In this document: in pieces, positions 46,590-56,513 of the stretch
Numbering within the stretch: position 1 is the first letter of the stretch
Layout of the letters: the number at the start of each line of letters is the position of its first letter
Source of the DNA: Liberibacter brunswickensis
GTDB lineage: Bacteria > Pseudomonadota > Alphaproteobacteria > Rhizobiales > Rhizobiaceae
Assembly (NCBI RefSeq): GCF_036858155.1
Contig: NZ_JAAEJX010000006.1
Span: 1 to 64,000 of the forward strand
Reading direction: 5' to 3'
DNA length: 64,000 nucleotides
The notes under the pieces: model-generated
Database searches by the model: none
Told to the model about the DNA's origin: nothing
Seen by the model: the letters and a program-made list of their open reading frames with translations, nothing else
Program-made: the position numbers and the translations under genes

Positions 46590-47168
46590 ATGTGTCAAAG
46601 ACCTTTAATGCCCAAAGCTAGCGCTGTATGGCTTATAGAAAACACATCTCTTTCTTTCGATCAAATAGCGGAATTTTGTGGTTTGCATCTTTTAGAAGTA
46701 TTAGCTATTGCTGATGGAGAGTCTTTACAAGGGATAAAAGGTTTAAACCTAATCTCTTCTGGACAATTGTCTCCCGAAGAAATAAGTAAAGGAGAAAAGG
46801 ATAAAAATTACAAATTAAAAATATCTAAACCACCACAATCTTACACAATTGAAACTACTAAAAAAAAGAAACGATATACTCCTGTATCGAAACGTCAAGA
46901 TCGACCTAATGCAATACTGTGGTTGATTAGAAATTATCCTAAACTTAAAGATTCGCAAATTTCTCATTTGGTTAGTACTACTCGTGCAACTATAGAACAA
47001 ATCCGTAATAGAACGCATTGGAATACAGCAAATCTAGTGCCTATTGACCCTGTAACACTAGGTCTTTGTTCTCAAATTGATCTAGATTCAGAGATAAAAA
47101 AGAGTTTAAAAAATATAGAGGGAAAAAATGATAAAATAATCAGCGATATATCTAAATCTTCTTCCTAG
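46590..47168 (+). CDS. trcR: Cell-cycle transcriptional regulator TrcR (DUF1013)
   Basis: A 192-residue protein of the DUF1013/TrcR family, restricted to alphaproteobacteria and linked to cell-cycle transcription. It matches throughout: MPKASAVWLIENTSLSFDQIAEFC, a GIKGL turn, GQLSPEEISKGE, then YTPVSKRQDRPNAILWLIRN and the second helix-turn-helix-like unit THWNTANLVPIDPVTLGLCSQIDLD. Two helix-turn-helix-like segments suggest DNA binding. The Lys-rich middle and Ser-rich end are more variable. It is monocistronic. Confidence 0.9.
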   Translation: MCQRPLMPKASAVWLIENTSLSFDQIAEFCGLHLLEVLAIADGESLQGIKGLNLISSGQLSPEEISKGEKDKNYKLKISKPPQSYTIETTKKKKRYTPVSKRQDRPNAILWLIRNYPKLKDSQISHLVSTTRATIEQIRNRTHWNTANLVPIDPVTLGLCSQIDLDSEIKKSLKNIEGKNDKIISDISKSSS

Positions 47169-47264
47169 TAGAATACAAAATATTTAATTTCTTGATACTA
47201 ATAAATTAATTTTAATCTAAAAAATTGTTTTCTCATATAAATATTATTCTGTATTTAAACTATT

Positions 47265-47927
47265 TTAAGATGGACGTTTTCCGAAGATACCAGAACCTAT
47301 GCGAACGCTAGTTGCACCCAATGCAATGGCTAAAGCGTAGTCTTTTGTCATTCCCATGGATAAATTATTTATCTCACATTCTCTAGCAATTTTAGATAAC
47401 AAACGAAAATGAGGCTCAGGGTTAACCTTAGCAGGAGGAATACACATCAATCCTTCGACATTAAGACGATATTTTTGTCGACATAAAACCACGAAATCTT
47501 TTGTTTCACTAGGCATTATACCAGACTTTTGTATCTCATGCCCAGTATTAACTTGAATATAAACAGGTAAAAAACGGTTTTGTTTTACCATTTCAATAGA
47601 CAATAAATTTGCTATCTTCTCTCTATCAACTGTTTCAATGACATCAAACAATGAGACAATATCAGATAATTTATTAGATTGCACAGAACCAATAAATCTC
47701 AATTGTACTTTCCATTCTTTTCGCAAAGGAATCCATTTTTTTTTTGCTTCTTGTAACTTGTTTTCTGCAAAAATTAATTGTCCAAAAGACAAAGCAGATC
47801 TAATCTTTTGAATATCAACCATTTTTGAAACAGCAATCAAAGAAACACTTCCTTTTGGACGTCTTGAAATGAATTCATTATGTTCAATTCTTTGTTTAAA
47901 AATCTGTAATTTACTTTCTAAAGACAT
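47265..47927 (-). CDS. YggS-family PLP-binding protein
   Basis: A pyridoxal-phosphate homeostasis protein of the YggS/PROSC family, which has the alanine-racemase N-domain fold but no known catalysis. The PLP lysine lies in SLIAVSKMVD, with FIGSVQSNK (family H-x-G-x-L-Q-x-N-K), VDREKIANLL, and GMTKDYALAIALGATSVRIGSGIFG binding phosphate. I chose ATG 47927 (about 220 residues), although the ribosome binding site is weak. It diverges from leuS. Confidence 0.92.
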   Translation of the reverse strand: MSLESKLQIFKQRIEHNEFISRRPKGSVSLIAVSKMVDIQKIRSALSFGQLIFAENKLQEAKKKWIPLRKEWKVQLRFIGSVQSNKLSDIVSLFDVIETVDREKIANLLSIEMVKQNRFLPVYIQVNTGHEIQKSGIMPSETKDFVVLCRQKYRLNVEGLMCIPPAKVNPEPHFRLLSKIARECEINNLSMGMTKDYALAIALGATSVRIGSGIFGKRPS

Positions 47928-48057
47928 AACTATACTATAATATTTCAATTGACATAATGCAATATAATCCACTAGGGTATATAATTTAGTTGATTTTTAA
48001 ATTAATCCTCGCTTTTACTAGCTAGATAGTAGTATTTTTTTCTTTGCAGGCATTAAG

Positions 48058-50661
48058 ATGGAAAAAAGGAAGTATTCTCCTCAAGAGACCGATTATAAAT
48101 GGCACAATGCCTGGCATGAAGCAGGTATTTTTAAAGCTGACAACAAAAAAAAACAAAAAAAATATTTTGTACTTGAAATGTTTCCTTACCCATCAGGTAA
48201 TATCCACATGGGACATTTACGTAATTATGTAATAGGTGACGTTGTATCTCGTTTTATGATGGCACATGATTATTCTGTTTTTCATCCTATGGGTTGGGAT
48301 GCTTTTGGAATGCCAGCAGAAAATGCTGCACGAGAACACAATATTCATCCCAAAAAATGGACTTATGATAATATTAAAGTTATGAAAGAACAACTCCAAT
48401 CTATAGGATTATCTATAGATTGGAGCAAAGAATTTGCTACTTGTGATGTTGATTATTATCATTGTCAGCAATTATTATTTTTAGATTTCATGAAACATAA
48501 TTTAGTTGTTCGCAAAACTGCAAAAGTAAATTGGGATCCTGTAGATCAAACTGTTCTTGCTAATGAACAGGTCATAAATGGTCGTGGATGGCGTTCTGAT
48601 GCATTAATTGAACAACTTAATTTATCTCAATGGTTTTTTAAAATATCCGATTTCTCACAAGAATTACTTGATTCTATTGAAAATCTTTCTGAATGGCCAG
48701 AAAAAGTTAAAATCATGCAAACAAATTGGATAGGACGATCCGAAGGAATAGAAATTAGATGGGAAATTATTCCAAATACTATAGATCATGCTGAAGAAAT
48801 TTCAATATATACAACAAGACCTGATACGATTTTCGGTTCATCTTTTATAGCCATCGCTGTAGACCATCCAATTTCTAAAAGATTATCATGCAAGAAAAAG
48901 GATATCAAAGAATTTTGCGACAAAGAAAAACAACAAGGAACTTCTCTATCTGAATTAGAAAAAAATGAAAAAAAAGGGATTAATACTGGTATACTTGTCA
49001 AGCATCCTTTAGATAATAATTTAGAAATACCTGTTTATATAGCAAATTTTGTTTTTATAAACTATGGAACTGGTGCTATTTTTGGATGTCCATTTGCTGA
49101 TCAAAGAGATTTGGATTTTGCTCGCAAATATAATTTACCTATTATTCCTATAATGGAAGGCCATGACATCGACATTGCTAATGGCAAGGCTTTTAATGAC
49201 AATGGTATAATGATTAACTCATCATTCCTTAACGGAATGGAAAATACAGAAGCTTTGCAGGCTATAATATTATATTTAGAAGAAAAAAATCTTAAAGGAT
49301 TTCCTATAGGAAAGAGGAAAGTGTACTTTCGTTTGCGTGATTGGGGTATATCTCGTCAACGCTATTGGGGATGTCCTATTCCAATTATTCACTGTAAAAA
49401 ATGTGGTATTGTTGAAGTCCCCAAAAAAGATTTACCTGTGCAATTACCAGAAGAAGTAGATTTTACCATATCTGGGAATCCACTTGATAATCATCCTACT
49501 TGGAAAAAAGTTTGTTGTACCAAATGTGGAGCAGAAGCTGTACGTGAAACAGATACTATGGATACTTTTGTAGATTCTTCATGGTATTATATGAGATATA
49601 TTATGCCACACGCAAAAAATCCTATTAATAAGGAATTAGTTGATTATTGGTTGCCTGTAGACCAGTATATCGGTGGTGTTGAGCATGCTATATTACACCT
49701 TCTCTACGCTAGATTTTTCGCTCATGCTATGAAAAAAATAGGATACATTAATAATGAAGAACCATTCAAACGTCTATTTACTCAAGGTATGGTTGTTCAT
49801 GAAACATATTACCAATTAAAGGGAATAAATAATAAAAATTTTCTTAAACCAGAAGAAATATTTTTTAAAAAGATAAACGATAAAAATTGTGCATTTCGCA
49901 TTTCTGATAATTCTGAAGTAATAATAGGCTCTTTAGAAAAGATGTCAAAATCAAAAAAAAATGTAATAGATCCTATTCAAATAATAAAATCTTACGGTGC
50001 AGATACCGCTAGATTGTATGTTTTATCAGATTCTCCTCCAGATCGTGATCTTATATGGTCTAGTAACGGAGTAAATTCCACTTACCAGTTTATACAGAAG
50101 ATGTGGCGATTAATTTATGATGCTAAAGATGAATTACAAATATCATTAACAGAAAAAGATATGTCTATTACAAATAAATCTAAGACAATTTTGAAAAAAA
50201 TAGAAGAAAATTATAAAAAATTCTCTTTTAACAAAGTTATAGCTAATATTCATGAACTAATAAATATCTTAAGCAAACCGCTCATAAAAATTGCTTCAAA
50301 AGAAAGCTCCAAAATTACAAGATCTACTATTCGAGATATTTTAGAAAAATTAATCATTGTAATATCTCCCATAATTCCACATTTTGCAGAAGAATGTTGG
50401 CAATTATTAGGTAATACAGGATTAGTAGCTCAAAAAAAATGGCCAAAAATTGATTATAATGCAGAACTTAACACGGATATTGTCATTCCAATACAAATAA
50501 ATGGCAAAAAAAGGGGATATATCACGGTACCGATTGATTCAGAAGATGATTTCATAAAAAAAACTGCACTGGATTTAGATATAGTAAAGAATATATTAAA
50601 AGGTAAAATACCTAAAAAGATTATTCTTGTTTCAAAGAGGATAATAAATATTGTTGTCTAA
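48058..50661 (+). CDS. leuS: Leucyl-tRNA synthetase
   Basis: A class I synthetase with an editing domain. HIGH motif PYPSGNIHMGHLRNYV, editing CP1 domain with TTRPDTIFGSSF, the WGISRQRYWGCPIP segment, a zinc region (CKKCG ... CTKCG), and KMSKS as EKMSKSKKNVIDP. It has 867 residues, the usual bacterial length. It starts the rightward leuS-lptE-holA unit, and its end overlaps lptE. Confidence 0.97.
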   Translation: MEKRKYSPQETDYKWHNAWHEAGIFKADNKKKQKKYFVLEMFPYPSGNIHMGHLRNYVIGDVVSRFMMAHDYSVFHPMGWDAFGMPAENAAREHNIHPKKWTYDNIKVMKEQLQSIGLSIDWSKEFATCDVDYYHCQQLLFLDFMKHNLVVRKTAKVNWDPVDQTVLANEQVINGRGWRSDALIEQLNLSQWFFKISDFSQELLDSIENLSEWPEKVKIMQTNWIGRSEGIEIRWEIIPNTIDHAEEISIYTTRPDTIFGSSFIAIAVDHPISKRLSCKKKDIKEFCDKEKQQGTSLSELEKNEKKGINTGILVKHPLDNNLEIPVYIANFVFINYGTGAIFGCPFADQRDLDFARKYNLPIIPIMEGHDIDIANGKAFNDNGIMINSSFLNGMENTEALQAIILYLEEKNLKGFPIGKRKVYFRLRDWGISRQRYWGCPIPIIHCKKCGIVEVPKKDLPVQLPEEVDFTISGNPLDNHPTWKKVCCTKCGAEAVRETDTMDTFVDSSWYYMRYIMPHAKNPINKELVDYWLPVDQYIGGVEHAILHLLYARFFAHAMKKIGYINNEEPFKRLFTQGMVVHETYYQLKGINNKNFLKPEEIFFKKINDKNCAFRISDNSEVIIGSLEKMSKSKKNVIDPIQIIKSYGADTARLYVLSDSPPDRDLIWSSNGVNSTYQFIQKMWRLIYDAKDELQISLTEKDMSITNKSKTILKKIEENYKKFSFNKVIANIHELINILSKPLIKIASKESSKITRSTIRDILEKLIIVISPIIPHFAEECWQLLGNTGLVAQKKWPKIDYNAELNTDIVIPIQINGKKRGYITVPIDSEDDFIKKTALDLDIVKNILKGKIPKKIILVSKRIINIVV

Positions 50662-51145
50662 ATATATATCTCTAATATTTGTTTTTTTAATTTGTTTCTT
50701 CTTTACTAGCTGTAAAATGTATCCTCTACACTATGTTGGAAGTAAAGATAATTTAAAATACATATATCCTATTAAAATATCAGTTATTAGTAATATTGAT
50801 AAACAAGAAATACAGGATAATCTTATTTCCTTTACATCTAATGTTCTAACAAAACAAAGATATCAACTCAACATAGTGGTAAAAGCAAATATAGATAATT
50901 CAATTATTGATGATAATTTCAAAAATACAGGAAGAATTACCTTAGAAGCAAATTATAGCTTAATAAAAGTCCCAGAAGGAGAAATCTTATATAAAAATCG
51001 TACTTATGTAACTTCTATATTTGATTTTTCAAATCAAAAATTTTCTACAATGAGATCTATTAAAAATTCAAAGAATAATGCTATCCAAGAATTATCAGAA
51101 AATATCTACGTTGATATTATAAGTTTCATAAAAAACATCGAATAA
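50651..51145 (+). CDS. lptE: LPS assembly lipoprotein LptE
   Basis: An outer-membrane lipoprotein that plugs LptD during lipopolysaccharide insertion. The signal peptide ends in a lipobox FTSC (Cys near 21), followed by KMYPLHYV, the usual PLY motif after the cysteine. Its 164 residues and its place between leuS and holA support the assignment; the rest of the sequence is divergent. The start is TTG 50651, with GAGGA upstream, inside the last codons of leuS. Confidence 0.85.
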   Translation: MLSKYISLIFVFLICFFFTSCKMYPLHYVGSKDNLKYIYPIKISVISNIDKQEIQDNLISFTSNVLTKQRYQLNIVVKANIDNSIIDDNFKNTGRITLEANYSLIKVPEGEILYKNRTYVTSIFDFSNQKFSTMRSIKNSKNNAIQELSENIYVDIISFIKNIE

Positions 51146-51149
51146 TAAA

Positions 51150-52208
51150 ATGCCCATAATCAAATCATATGAATTCATTAAAAAATCCACCCAAGAACTT
51201 TGTCTTTCTCATTTTGTGTTCATTTTTTATGGATCAGATAAAGGATTAATATTTGAATTAATTAATAAATTTAAAGAAAGAATACGTATTACGTATAATA
51301 ATTCATTTGATATTATTGTGCTAAATTCTATAGAAATTCAAAAAGATCCAGTAATATTGTGGAATGCAATAAATTCAATAGGTTTATTTAATGAAAAAAA
51401 AATAATTTTAATCGAAAACCTATCTAATGAAAAAAACGTTATTAAATGTTTAGAAGAAATAATTACAGAAAATAATAATAATAGTACTATTATTATTAAG
51501 TCTTATGAAATGAAAAAAGGGAATATTTTAAAAAAGATAGCAGAAAAATTTAAAAATGTTCTTGCTATATCTTGCTATCCTGATACTAAAATTGATTTAA
51601 TGAACTTAATAAAAGAAAATCTATTATTAAATAAAAAATCAATTTCTATAGAAGCAAAAAATATATTACTTGAAAACTTAGGAGGAGATAGAATTTCTTC
51701 TAGAAATGAAATTCAAAAATTATCATCTTATTGTTTAGAAGATAGTTTAATAACAGAAGAACATGTAAAAAATATAATTTGTGATACGCACGTATTATAT
51801 ATTGAAGAAATTATTAATGCTGTTTTACAAGGGAAAACATATAATGCGATTATGCTAACTGATTTTTTTTTTACATCAAAAATGTCTTCACATGCTCTAC
51901 TACATGGATTTTTACAAAAATTTCAGTTATTAGATAAAATTCATATAGAAAAAGAATACTCTAATATATCATTTGAACAAATAATCCAAAAAATTGAAAA
52001 AAACATTATTCCTAAAAAAAAGATATTATTACAAAAATCCTTACAAATTTGGAATAAAGTTATTGTAAAAAAAGCTTTATATAAAATCGCTCAAACAATT
52101 AGTATTACAAGAAAAAAAAGATCTCTGGAGAAAAGTATAATATATCAAACTATATTACTAATTTCAGAAATACCTAATAAAGGAAAAGCTCCTTATGATA
52201 ACATGTAA
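51150..52208 (+). CDS. holA: DNA polymerase III subunit delta
   Basis: The clamp-loader subunit that opens the beta clamp. It has 352 residues. The N-terminal part has the characteristic FIFYGSDKGLIFELINKFK and IILIENLSNE strand motifs, and the middle has LLENLGGDRISSRNEIQKLSSY, a delta-family hallmark. It follows lptE by four bases in the conserved leuS-lptE-holA order, and it partners DnaX encoded in this window. It converges on parB with a 13-base gap. Confidence 0.93.
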   Translation: MPIIKSYEFIKKSTQELCLSHFVFIFYGSDKGLIFELINKFKERIRITYNNSFDIIVLNSIEIQKDPVILWNAINSIGLFNEKKIILIENLSNEKNVIKCLEEIITENNNNSTIIIKSYEMKKGNILKKIAEKFKNVLAISCYPDTKIDLMNLIKENLLLNKKSISIEAKNILLENLGGDRISSRNEIQKLSSYCLEDSLITEEHVKNIICDTHVLYIEEIINAVLQGKTYNAIMLTDFFFTSKMSSHALLHGFLQKFQLLDKIHIEKEYSNISFEQIIQKIEKNIIPKKKILLQKSLQIWNKVIVKKALYKIAQTISITRKKRSLEKSIIYQTILLISEIPNKGKAPYDNM

Positions 52209-52221
52209 AGATATGAGATAT

Positions 52222-53118
52222 TTAAGAATCATTTTCACCTAATAAAGAACATATTAGCTTGAATTGATCATTATTTTCATATTTAATACAAAATTGACCT
52301 TTATTATTGCTATTTTTTATACAAACATTTAAACCAATTACAGTAGATATCTTTTTTTCTAAATCAGAAAAATCATTTTTTTTACTAATATTTGTTTTAA
52401 ATGGTTTGTTGATTATTCCTTCTTTATTATATTTTCCTTTAACCAATTCTTCTGTATCACGCACTGACATTTTTTGATCAACAATAATTTTTGCAAGAGT
52501 TAAAGGATCAGATGTTAAAACCAAAGCACGAGCATGACCTAAAGAGATATCTTCTTTACAAATCATATCTTTAACAGAATCAGGTAGTTTTAAAATCCTC
52601 AATATATTTGCAATGTGACTACGACTTTTGCCTACAATAGATCCTAAATCATTTTGTGTATATCCATATTCAGAAATTAATTTTTCATACCCCAAAGATT
52701 CTTCTAAAGGATTTAAATCTTTACGCTGAATATTTTCTATGATTGCAATTTCAAGAGAAGATTTATTATCTATATTGCGAATAATAACAGGAATATCTGA
52801 TAAAGAAGCCATTTTAGCAGCTCGAAAACGTCTTTCACCAGCAATTATTTTATATAATCCATTATCTGTTGCACGCACAATTATTGGCTGTATTATACCA
52901 TGAGATTTTATTGATTCACAAAGTCCTTCTAATTCTTCTGAATCAAAATAATCTCGAGGATTACTAGGATTAGGCACTATAGAATGAATCGATATATAAT
53001 TTTGAGATTCAAATGAATCTTTTCTTTTTTTTTCACTAGAATCAATAGATGGACTAATATCTCCAATCAAAGTAGCAAGTCCACGACCAAGACGACGTTT
53101 AGAATAATTATTTGACAT
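52222..53118 (-). CDS. parB: Chromosome partitioning protein ParB
   Basis: A CTP-dependent clamp that loads at parS and spreads to organise the origin region. It begins RRLGRGLATLIGD. It has the CTP-binding region with GERRFRAAKMA, ENIQRKDLNPLEES, a helix-turn-helix (YTQNDLGSIVGKSRSHIANILRIL) and a C-terminal dimerisation region. It has 298 residues. It is downstream of parA by 18 bases. A perfect parS lies nearby in rsmG. Confidence 0.97.
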   Translation of the reverse strand: MSNNYSKRRLGRGLATLIGDISPSIDSSEKKRKDSFESQNYISIHSIVPNPSNPRDYFDSEELEGLCESIKSHGIIQPIIVRATDNGLYKIIAGERRFRAAKMASLSDIPVIIRNIDNKSSLEIAIIENIQRKDLNPLEESLGYEKLISEYGYTQNDLGSIVGKSRSHIANILRILKLPDSVKDMICKEDISLGHARALVLTSDPLTLAKIIVDQKMSVRDTEELVKGKYNKEGIINKPFKTNISKKNDFSDLEKKISTVIGLNVCIKNSNNKGQFCIKYENNDQFKLICSLLGENDS

Positions 53119-53136
53119 TTTTCCTCCTCAAACAAA

Positions 53137-53934
53137 TTAAGCAGCTTCTTTTCTTTGACGTTCTTGTTGTATTAATTCTGAAGCTAATTTTAAATATGCC
53201 TGACTTCCTGCACATTTTATATCATATATAATAGCAGGTTTTCCATGAGATGGAGCTTCGGAAATTCTAACATTTCTTGGGATTACAGTATTATATACTT
53301 TTTCTCCAAGATTATTCCTAACATCAGAAACAACTTGTTGAGATAAACTATTCCTAGAATCAAACATAGTTAATATAATACCTTGTATATCAAGAGAAGA
53401 ATTAACCGTACGACGAACTTCCTCAACTGTTTCTAAAAGCTGACTTAATCCTTCTAAAGCAAAAAATTCACATTGTAGCGGAACCAGTATTGAATCAGAA
53501 GCTGCCATAGCATTCATAGTTAACAAATTAAAAGAAGGAGGACAATCTAGGAAGATATAGGAAAAATCGCTTTTTAATTGGGAAGACAAAGCCTTATCAA
53601 GACGAAACAATCTATCTTTTTCACTACCTATCTGCATTTCTATTCCTAATAAATCCATAGTAGAAGGAATAATTGATAACTTAGGAATAGCGGTTTGAAT
53701 TAAAACTTGATCAATGTTTTTTTCTCCGACTAATACTTCATATGAAGAATATTCTCTATTTTCCAATTCAATTCCAAGTCCAGTACTAGCATTACCCTGA
53801 GGATCTAAATCAATCAATAAAACATTTTCTCCAATAGCTGCTAAAGCAGTAGAAAGATTAATAGCTGTTGTAGTTTTACCTACTCCTCCTTTTTGATTAG
53901 CTATAGTAATAATACGACTATTTTTCCCTTTCAT
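53137..53934 (-). CDS. parA: Chromosome partitioning ATPase ParA
   Basis: A deviant Walker ATPase that moves ParB-parS complexes. P-loop KGGVGKTTT (15-23), the DLDPQGNAST switch and FLDCPPSFNLLTMNA are conserved. It has 265 residues. It follows rsmG by 17 bases and precedes parB, the standard rsmG-parA-parB arrangement. Confidence 0.97.
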   Translation of the reverse strand: MKGKNSRIITIANQKGGVGKTTTAINLSTALAAIGENVLLIDLDPQGNASTGLGIELENREYSSYEVLVGEKNIDQVLIQTAIPKLSIIPSTMDLLGIEMQIGSEKDRLFRLDKALSSQLKSDFSYIFLDCPPSFNLLTMNAMAASDSILVPLQCEFFALEGLSQLLETVEEVRRTVNSSLDIQGIILTMFDSRNSLSQQVVSDVRNNLGEKVYNTVIPRNVRISEAPSHGKPAIIYDIKCAGSQAYLKLASELIQQERQRKEAA

Positions 53935-53951
53935 GACTACCCCTTTAGTAT

Positions 53952-54599
53952 TTAAGACTTTAGAATACGATTTACATGAGATATTTCTAAAACAATAGAA
54001 TCATTCTTAACAAGGCTATTATGTTTTATAAAAGAAAAATTCCATTCTTTCTTTGCTTTATAAATTTCTAATTCATAATTACATCCTTTATAAAAAAAAG
54101 CTTTAGTATGAACGTTTTTCGAAAGCCAAGGAAAACTATATTCCAAAAGATTATCAAGACTTGCTAATGCCCTTGCAGATATAACATCACATTTTGTAAT
54201 TATTTTATAAGCATCTTGAATACGGCAATGAAAAACCTTGCCCCTGGCTTCGGTTTTCTGAATAACATATCGCAAAAAACTAGCTTTTTTGTTATTAGAT
54301 TCAACCAAATTAACCAATCCTCCACCAATACTTGCAAGTTGAATAGAAGTAACAATTCCAGGAAAACCACCTCCACTACCAAGGTCAATCCAAGTAGAAG
54401 GATAAGGATGCAATTGGAATATTCTCAAGCTATCTTCAACATGACGTTCCCAAAAAAAATCTACAGTAGAAGATGATACTAAATTTATTTTTTTTGACCA
54501 TTTTAGAAATAAAAAATGAAAATACTCTAATTTTTCTAATGTTTCACGTGAAACATTATATTTGTTTAAAAAATAATTTTTTCTCAATATACCACTCAA
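53952..54599 (-). CDS. rsmG: 16S rRNA (guanine527-N7)-methyltransferase RsmG
   Basis: An S-adenosylmethionine-dependent methyltransferase acting on G527 of 16S rRNA. SAM-binding motif I is DLGSGGGFPGIV; NVSRETLEKL and INLVSSST are typical N-terminal features. It has 215 residues. The start appears to be TTG 54599; a second TTG at 54587 is possible. The codons for Asn-Val-Ser-Arg-Glu-Thr form a perfect parS site. It lies between mnmG and parA. Confidence 0.95.
   Translation of the reverse strand: MSGILRKNYFLNKYNVSRETLEKLEYFHFLFLKWSKKINLVSSSTVDFFWERHVEDSLRIFQLHPYPSTWIDLGSGGGFPGIVTSIQLASIGGGLVNLVESNNKKASFLRYVIQKTEARGKVFHCRIQDAYKIITKCDVISARALASLDNLLEYSFPWLSKNVHTKAFFYKGCNYELEIYKAKKEWNFSFIKHNSLVKNDSIVLEISHVNRILKS
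54540..54555. promoter_or_regulatory. parS centromere site
   Basis: TGTTTCACGTGAAACA, the 16-base consensus parS, is present as a perfect palindrome inside the 5' part of rsmG. ParA and ParB are encoded immediately downstream. parS sites inside rsmG are known in many bacteria. No second perfect copy was noticed in this window. Confidence 0.93.
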
Positions 54600-54615
54600 A
54601 CCGTAATATTTTATA

Positions 54616-56490
54616 TTAAACTATTTTATTTACCTTTATAGCAACATTTTTTTTAAGATAAATCAATAGTAAATTTAAAGCTGCAGGAGTCATACCTTCA
54701 ATTTTAGACGCCTGTAACAAATTAAAAGGTTTTACGCGAGATAATTTCTCTTTTAACTCATTAGACAATGCAGGAAGAGAATAATAATCAAAATCATTTG
54801 GAATCAATCTCTTTTCTTCAAATCTAATTTCTCTTGCTTCTATCATTTGCCTATTTGTATAAACACTATAAGTAGCTTCAATCTGAAGCCTTTCAAGGAC
54901 AATTGAAGAAAATTTACATGCATCAGGACATATAGAAAAAAGATTTTTAGTAGAAAAATCTGGATACGACAAATAATCATACGCAGTAATAATTTTTCCA
55001 CATTTTTTAAGAGACATAAAAGAAGAAGTATTTTTGGAAGTTAAAACCAAAGATCTAAGCATGTTACTAAGAAAATTATATTCTTGCATGTAATTTTTAA
55101 AACGCTCTATTCTTTTATTCCCAACGCACCCCCATTCTATACCAATAGGAGTTAATCTATTATCAGCATTATCTGGACGAAGAGAAAGGCGATATTCCGA
55201 ACGTGAAGTAAACATTCTATAAGGCTCTAAAACTCCTTTAGAAGTTAAATCATCTATCATAACTCCAATATAAGAATCAGTTCTACTAAAAAAAACACAA
55301 TCTAATCCTTTAGATTTTCGAGCAGAATTGATGCCAGCAACCAATCCTTGAGCAGCTGCTTCTTCATATCCTGTCGTTCCATTGATTTGTCCAGCTAAAA
55401 ACAAACCAGAAATTTTTTTATTTTCTAAAGTTGGGAATAGTTCTTTAGGATTTACATAGTCATATTCAATAGCATAACCAGGACTAATAATCTTTACCTC
55501 TTCTAAACCTGGAATTGTGCGAATAAATTGATGTTGTATTTCTTCTGGTAAGGCGGTAGATATCCCATTAGGATATACTATATCAGTATTAAGTCCTTCT
55601 GGTTCTAAAAAAACCTGATGCCCATTACGTTCTCCAAACCTAATGATTTTATCTTCTATTGATGGACAATATCGCGGGCCAGAAGATTTAATATCACCTG
55701 AATAAATAGCAGAATGTTTTATGTTATCAATAATAATACGATGTGTATCTAAATTTGTTCTAGTAATTCCACATTCAACTTGCTTATTAGTGATTTTATC
55801 TGTCATAAAAGAAAAAGGAACTAAATTATCATCCGCATATTGTTTTTCTATTTTTTCCCATAAAATAGTTCTTCCATCAAGTCGAGCAGGAGTCCCAGTT
55901 TTAAGACGCCCTATATCAAAATTAAACTTCATAAAACTATCCAAAAGAGCATTTGATGGAATATCACCCATCCTTCCTGCTGGAATTTTTAATTTTCCTA
56001 TATGTATAATACCTCTTAAAAATGTTCCTGCTGTTAAAACTACAGAAGAACATCTTATAACATTATTTTCTTCCATTGTTATAGAAGTAATTCTATTGTT
56101 TTCTACATTAAAGGCCGTTACCGCACCTTGGATTACATCTATATTTTCTTGAGATAAAATTTCTTTCTGCATAGCCGAACGATATAATTCTCGATCTGCT
56201 TGAGTTCTTGGGCCACGTACTGCTGGTCCTTTTTTAATATTTAATATACGAAACTGAATACCAGAAGCATCAGCAATACGACCCATTAAACCATCTAAAG
56301 CATCTATTTCTCTAACAAGATGACCTTTCCCGAGCCCTCCAATAGCAGGATTACACGACATAGCTCCTATAGTAGAAATTTTATGGGTTATAAGAGCCGT
56401 ATAAGCACCTAGTCTTGCTGCTGCTGCTGCCGCTTCACAACCAGCATGTCCGCCCCCAATAACGACAACATCATAAGACCTATTTATCAT
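54616..56490 (-). CDS. mnmG: tRNA uridine-5-carboxymethylaminomethyl modification enzyme MnmG
   Basis: An FAD protein that, with MnmE, makes cmnm5U34 in tRNAs. The FAD-binding motif VIGGGHAGCEAA is N-terminal, with CNPAIGGLGKGHLVREID, GRLKTGTPARLDG and GQINGTTGYEEAAAQG. It has 624 residues. It lies between mnmE and rsmG in the conserved order. Confidence 0.97.
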   Translation of the reverse strand: MINRSYDVVVIGGGHAGCEAAAAAARLGAYTALITHKISTIGAMSCNPAIGGLGKGHLVREIDALDGLMGRIADASGIQFRILNIKKGPAVRGPRTQADRELYRSAMQKEILSQENIDVIQGAVTAFNVENNRITSITMEENNVIRCSSVVLTAGTFLRGIIHIGKLKIPAGRMGDIPSNALLDSFMKFNFDIGRLKTGTPARLDGRTILWEKIEKQYADDNLVPFSFMTDKITNKQVECGITRTNLDTHRIIIDNIKHSAIYSGDIKSSGPRYCPSIEDKIIRFGERNGHQVFLEPEGLNTDIVYPNGISTALPEEIQHQFIRTIPGLEEVKIISPGYAIEYDYVNPKELFPTLENKKISGLFLAGQINGTTGYEEAAAQGLVAGINSARKSKGLDCVFFSRTDSYIGVMIDDLTSKGVLEPYRMFTSRSEYRLSLRPDNADNRLTPIGIEWGCVGNKRIERFKNYMQEYNFLSNMLRSLVLTSKNTSSFMSLKKCGKIITAYDYLSYPDFSTKNLFSICPDACKFSSIVLERLQIEATYSVYTNRQMIEAREIRFEEKRLIPNDFDYYSLPALSNELKEKLSRVKPFNLLQASKIEGMTPAALNLLLIYLKKNVAIKVNKIV

Positions 56491-56513
56491 AACTTACCTC
56501 ATATTGCGAAAAA

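Noticed and set aside
55721..56152. Antisense frame of 143 codons opposite mnmG
   Set aside because: It lies wholly within mnmG and shows no conserved motif.
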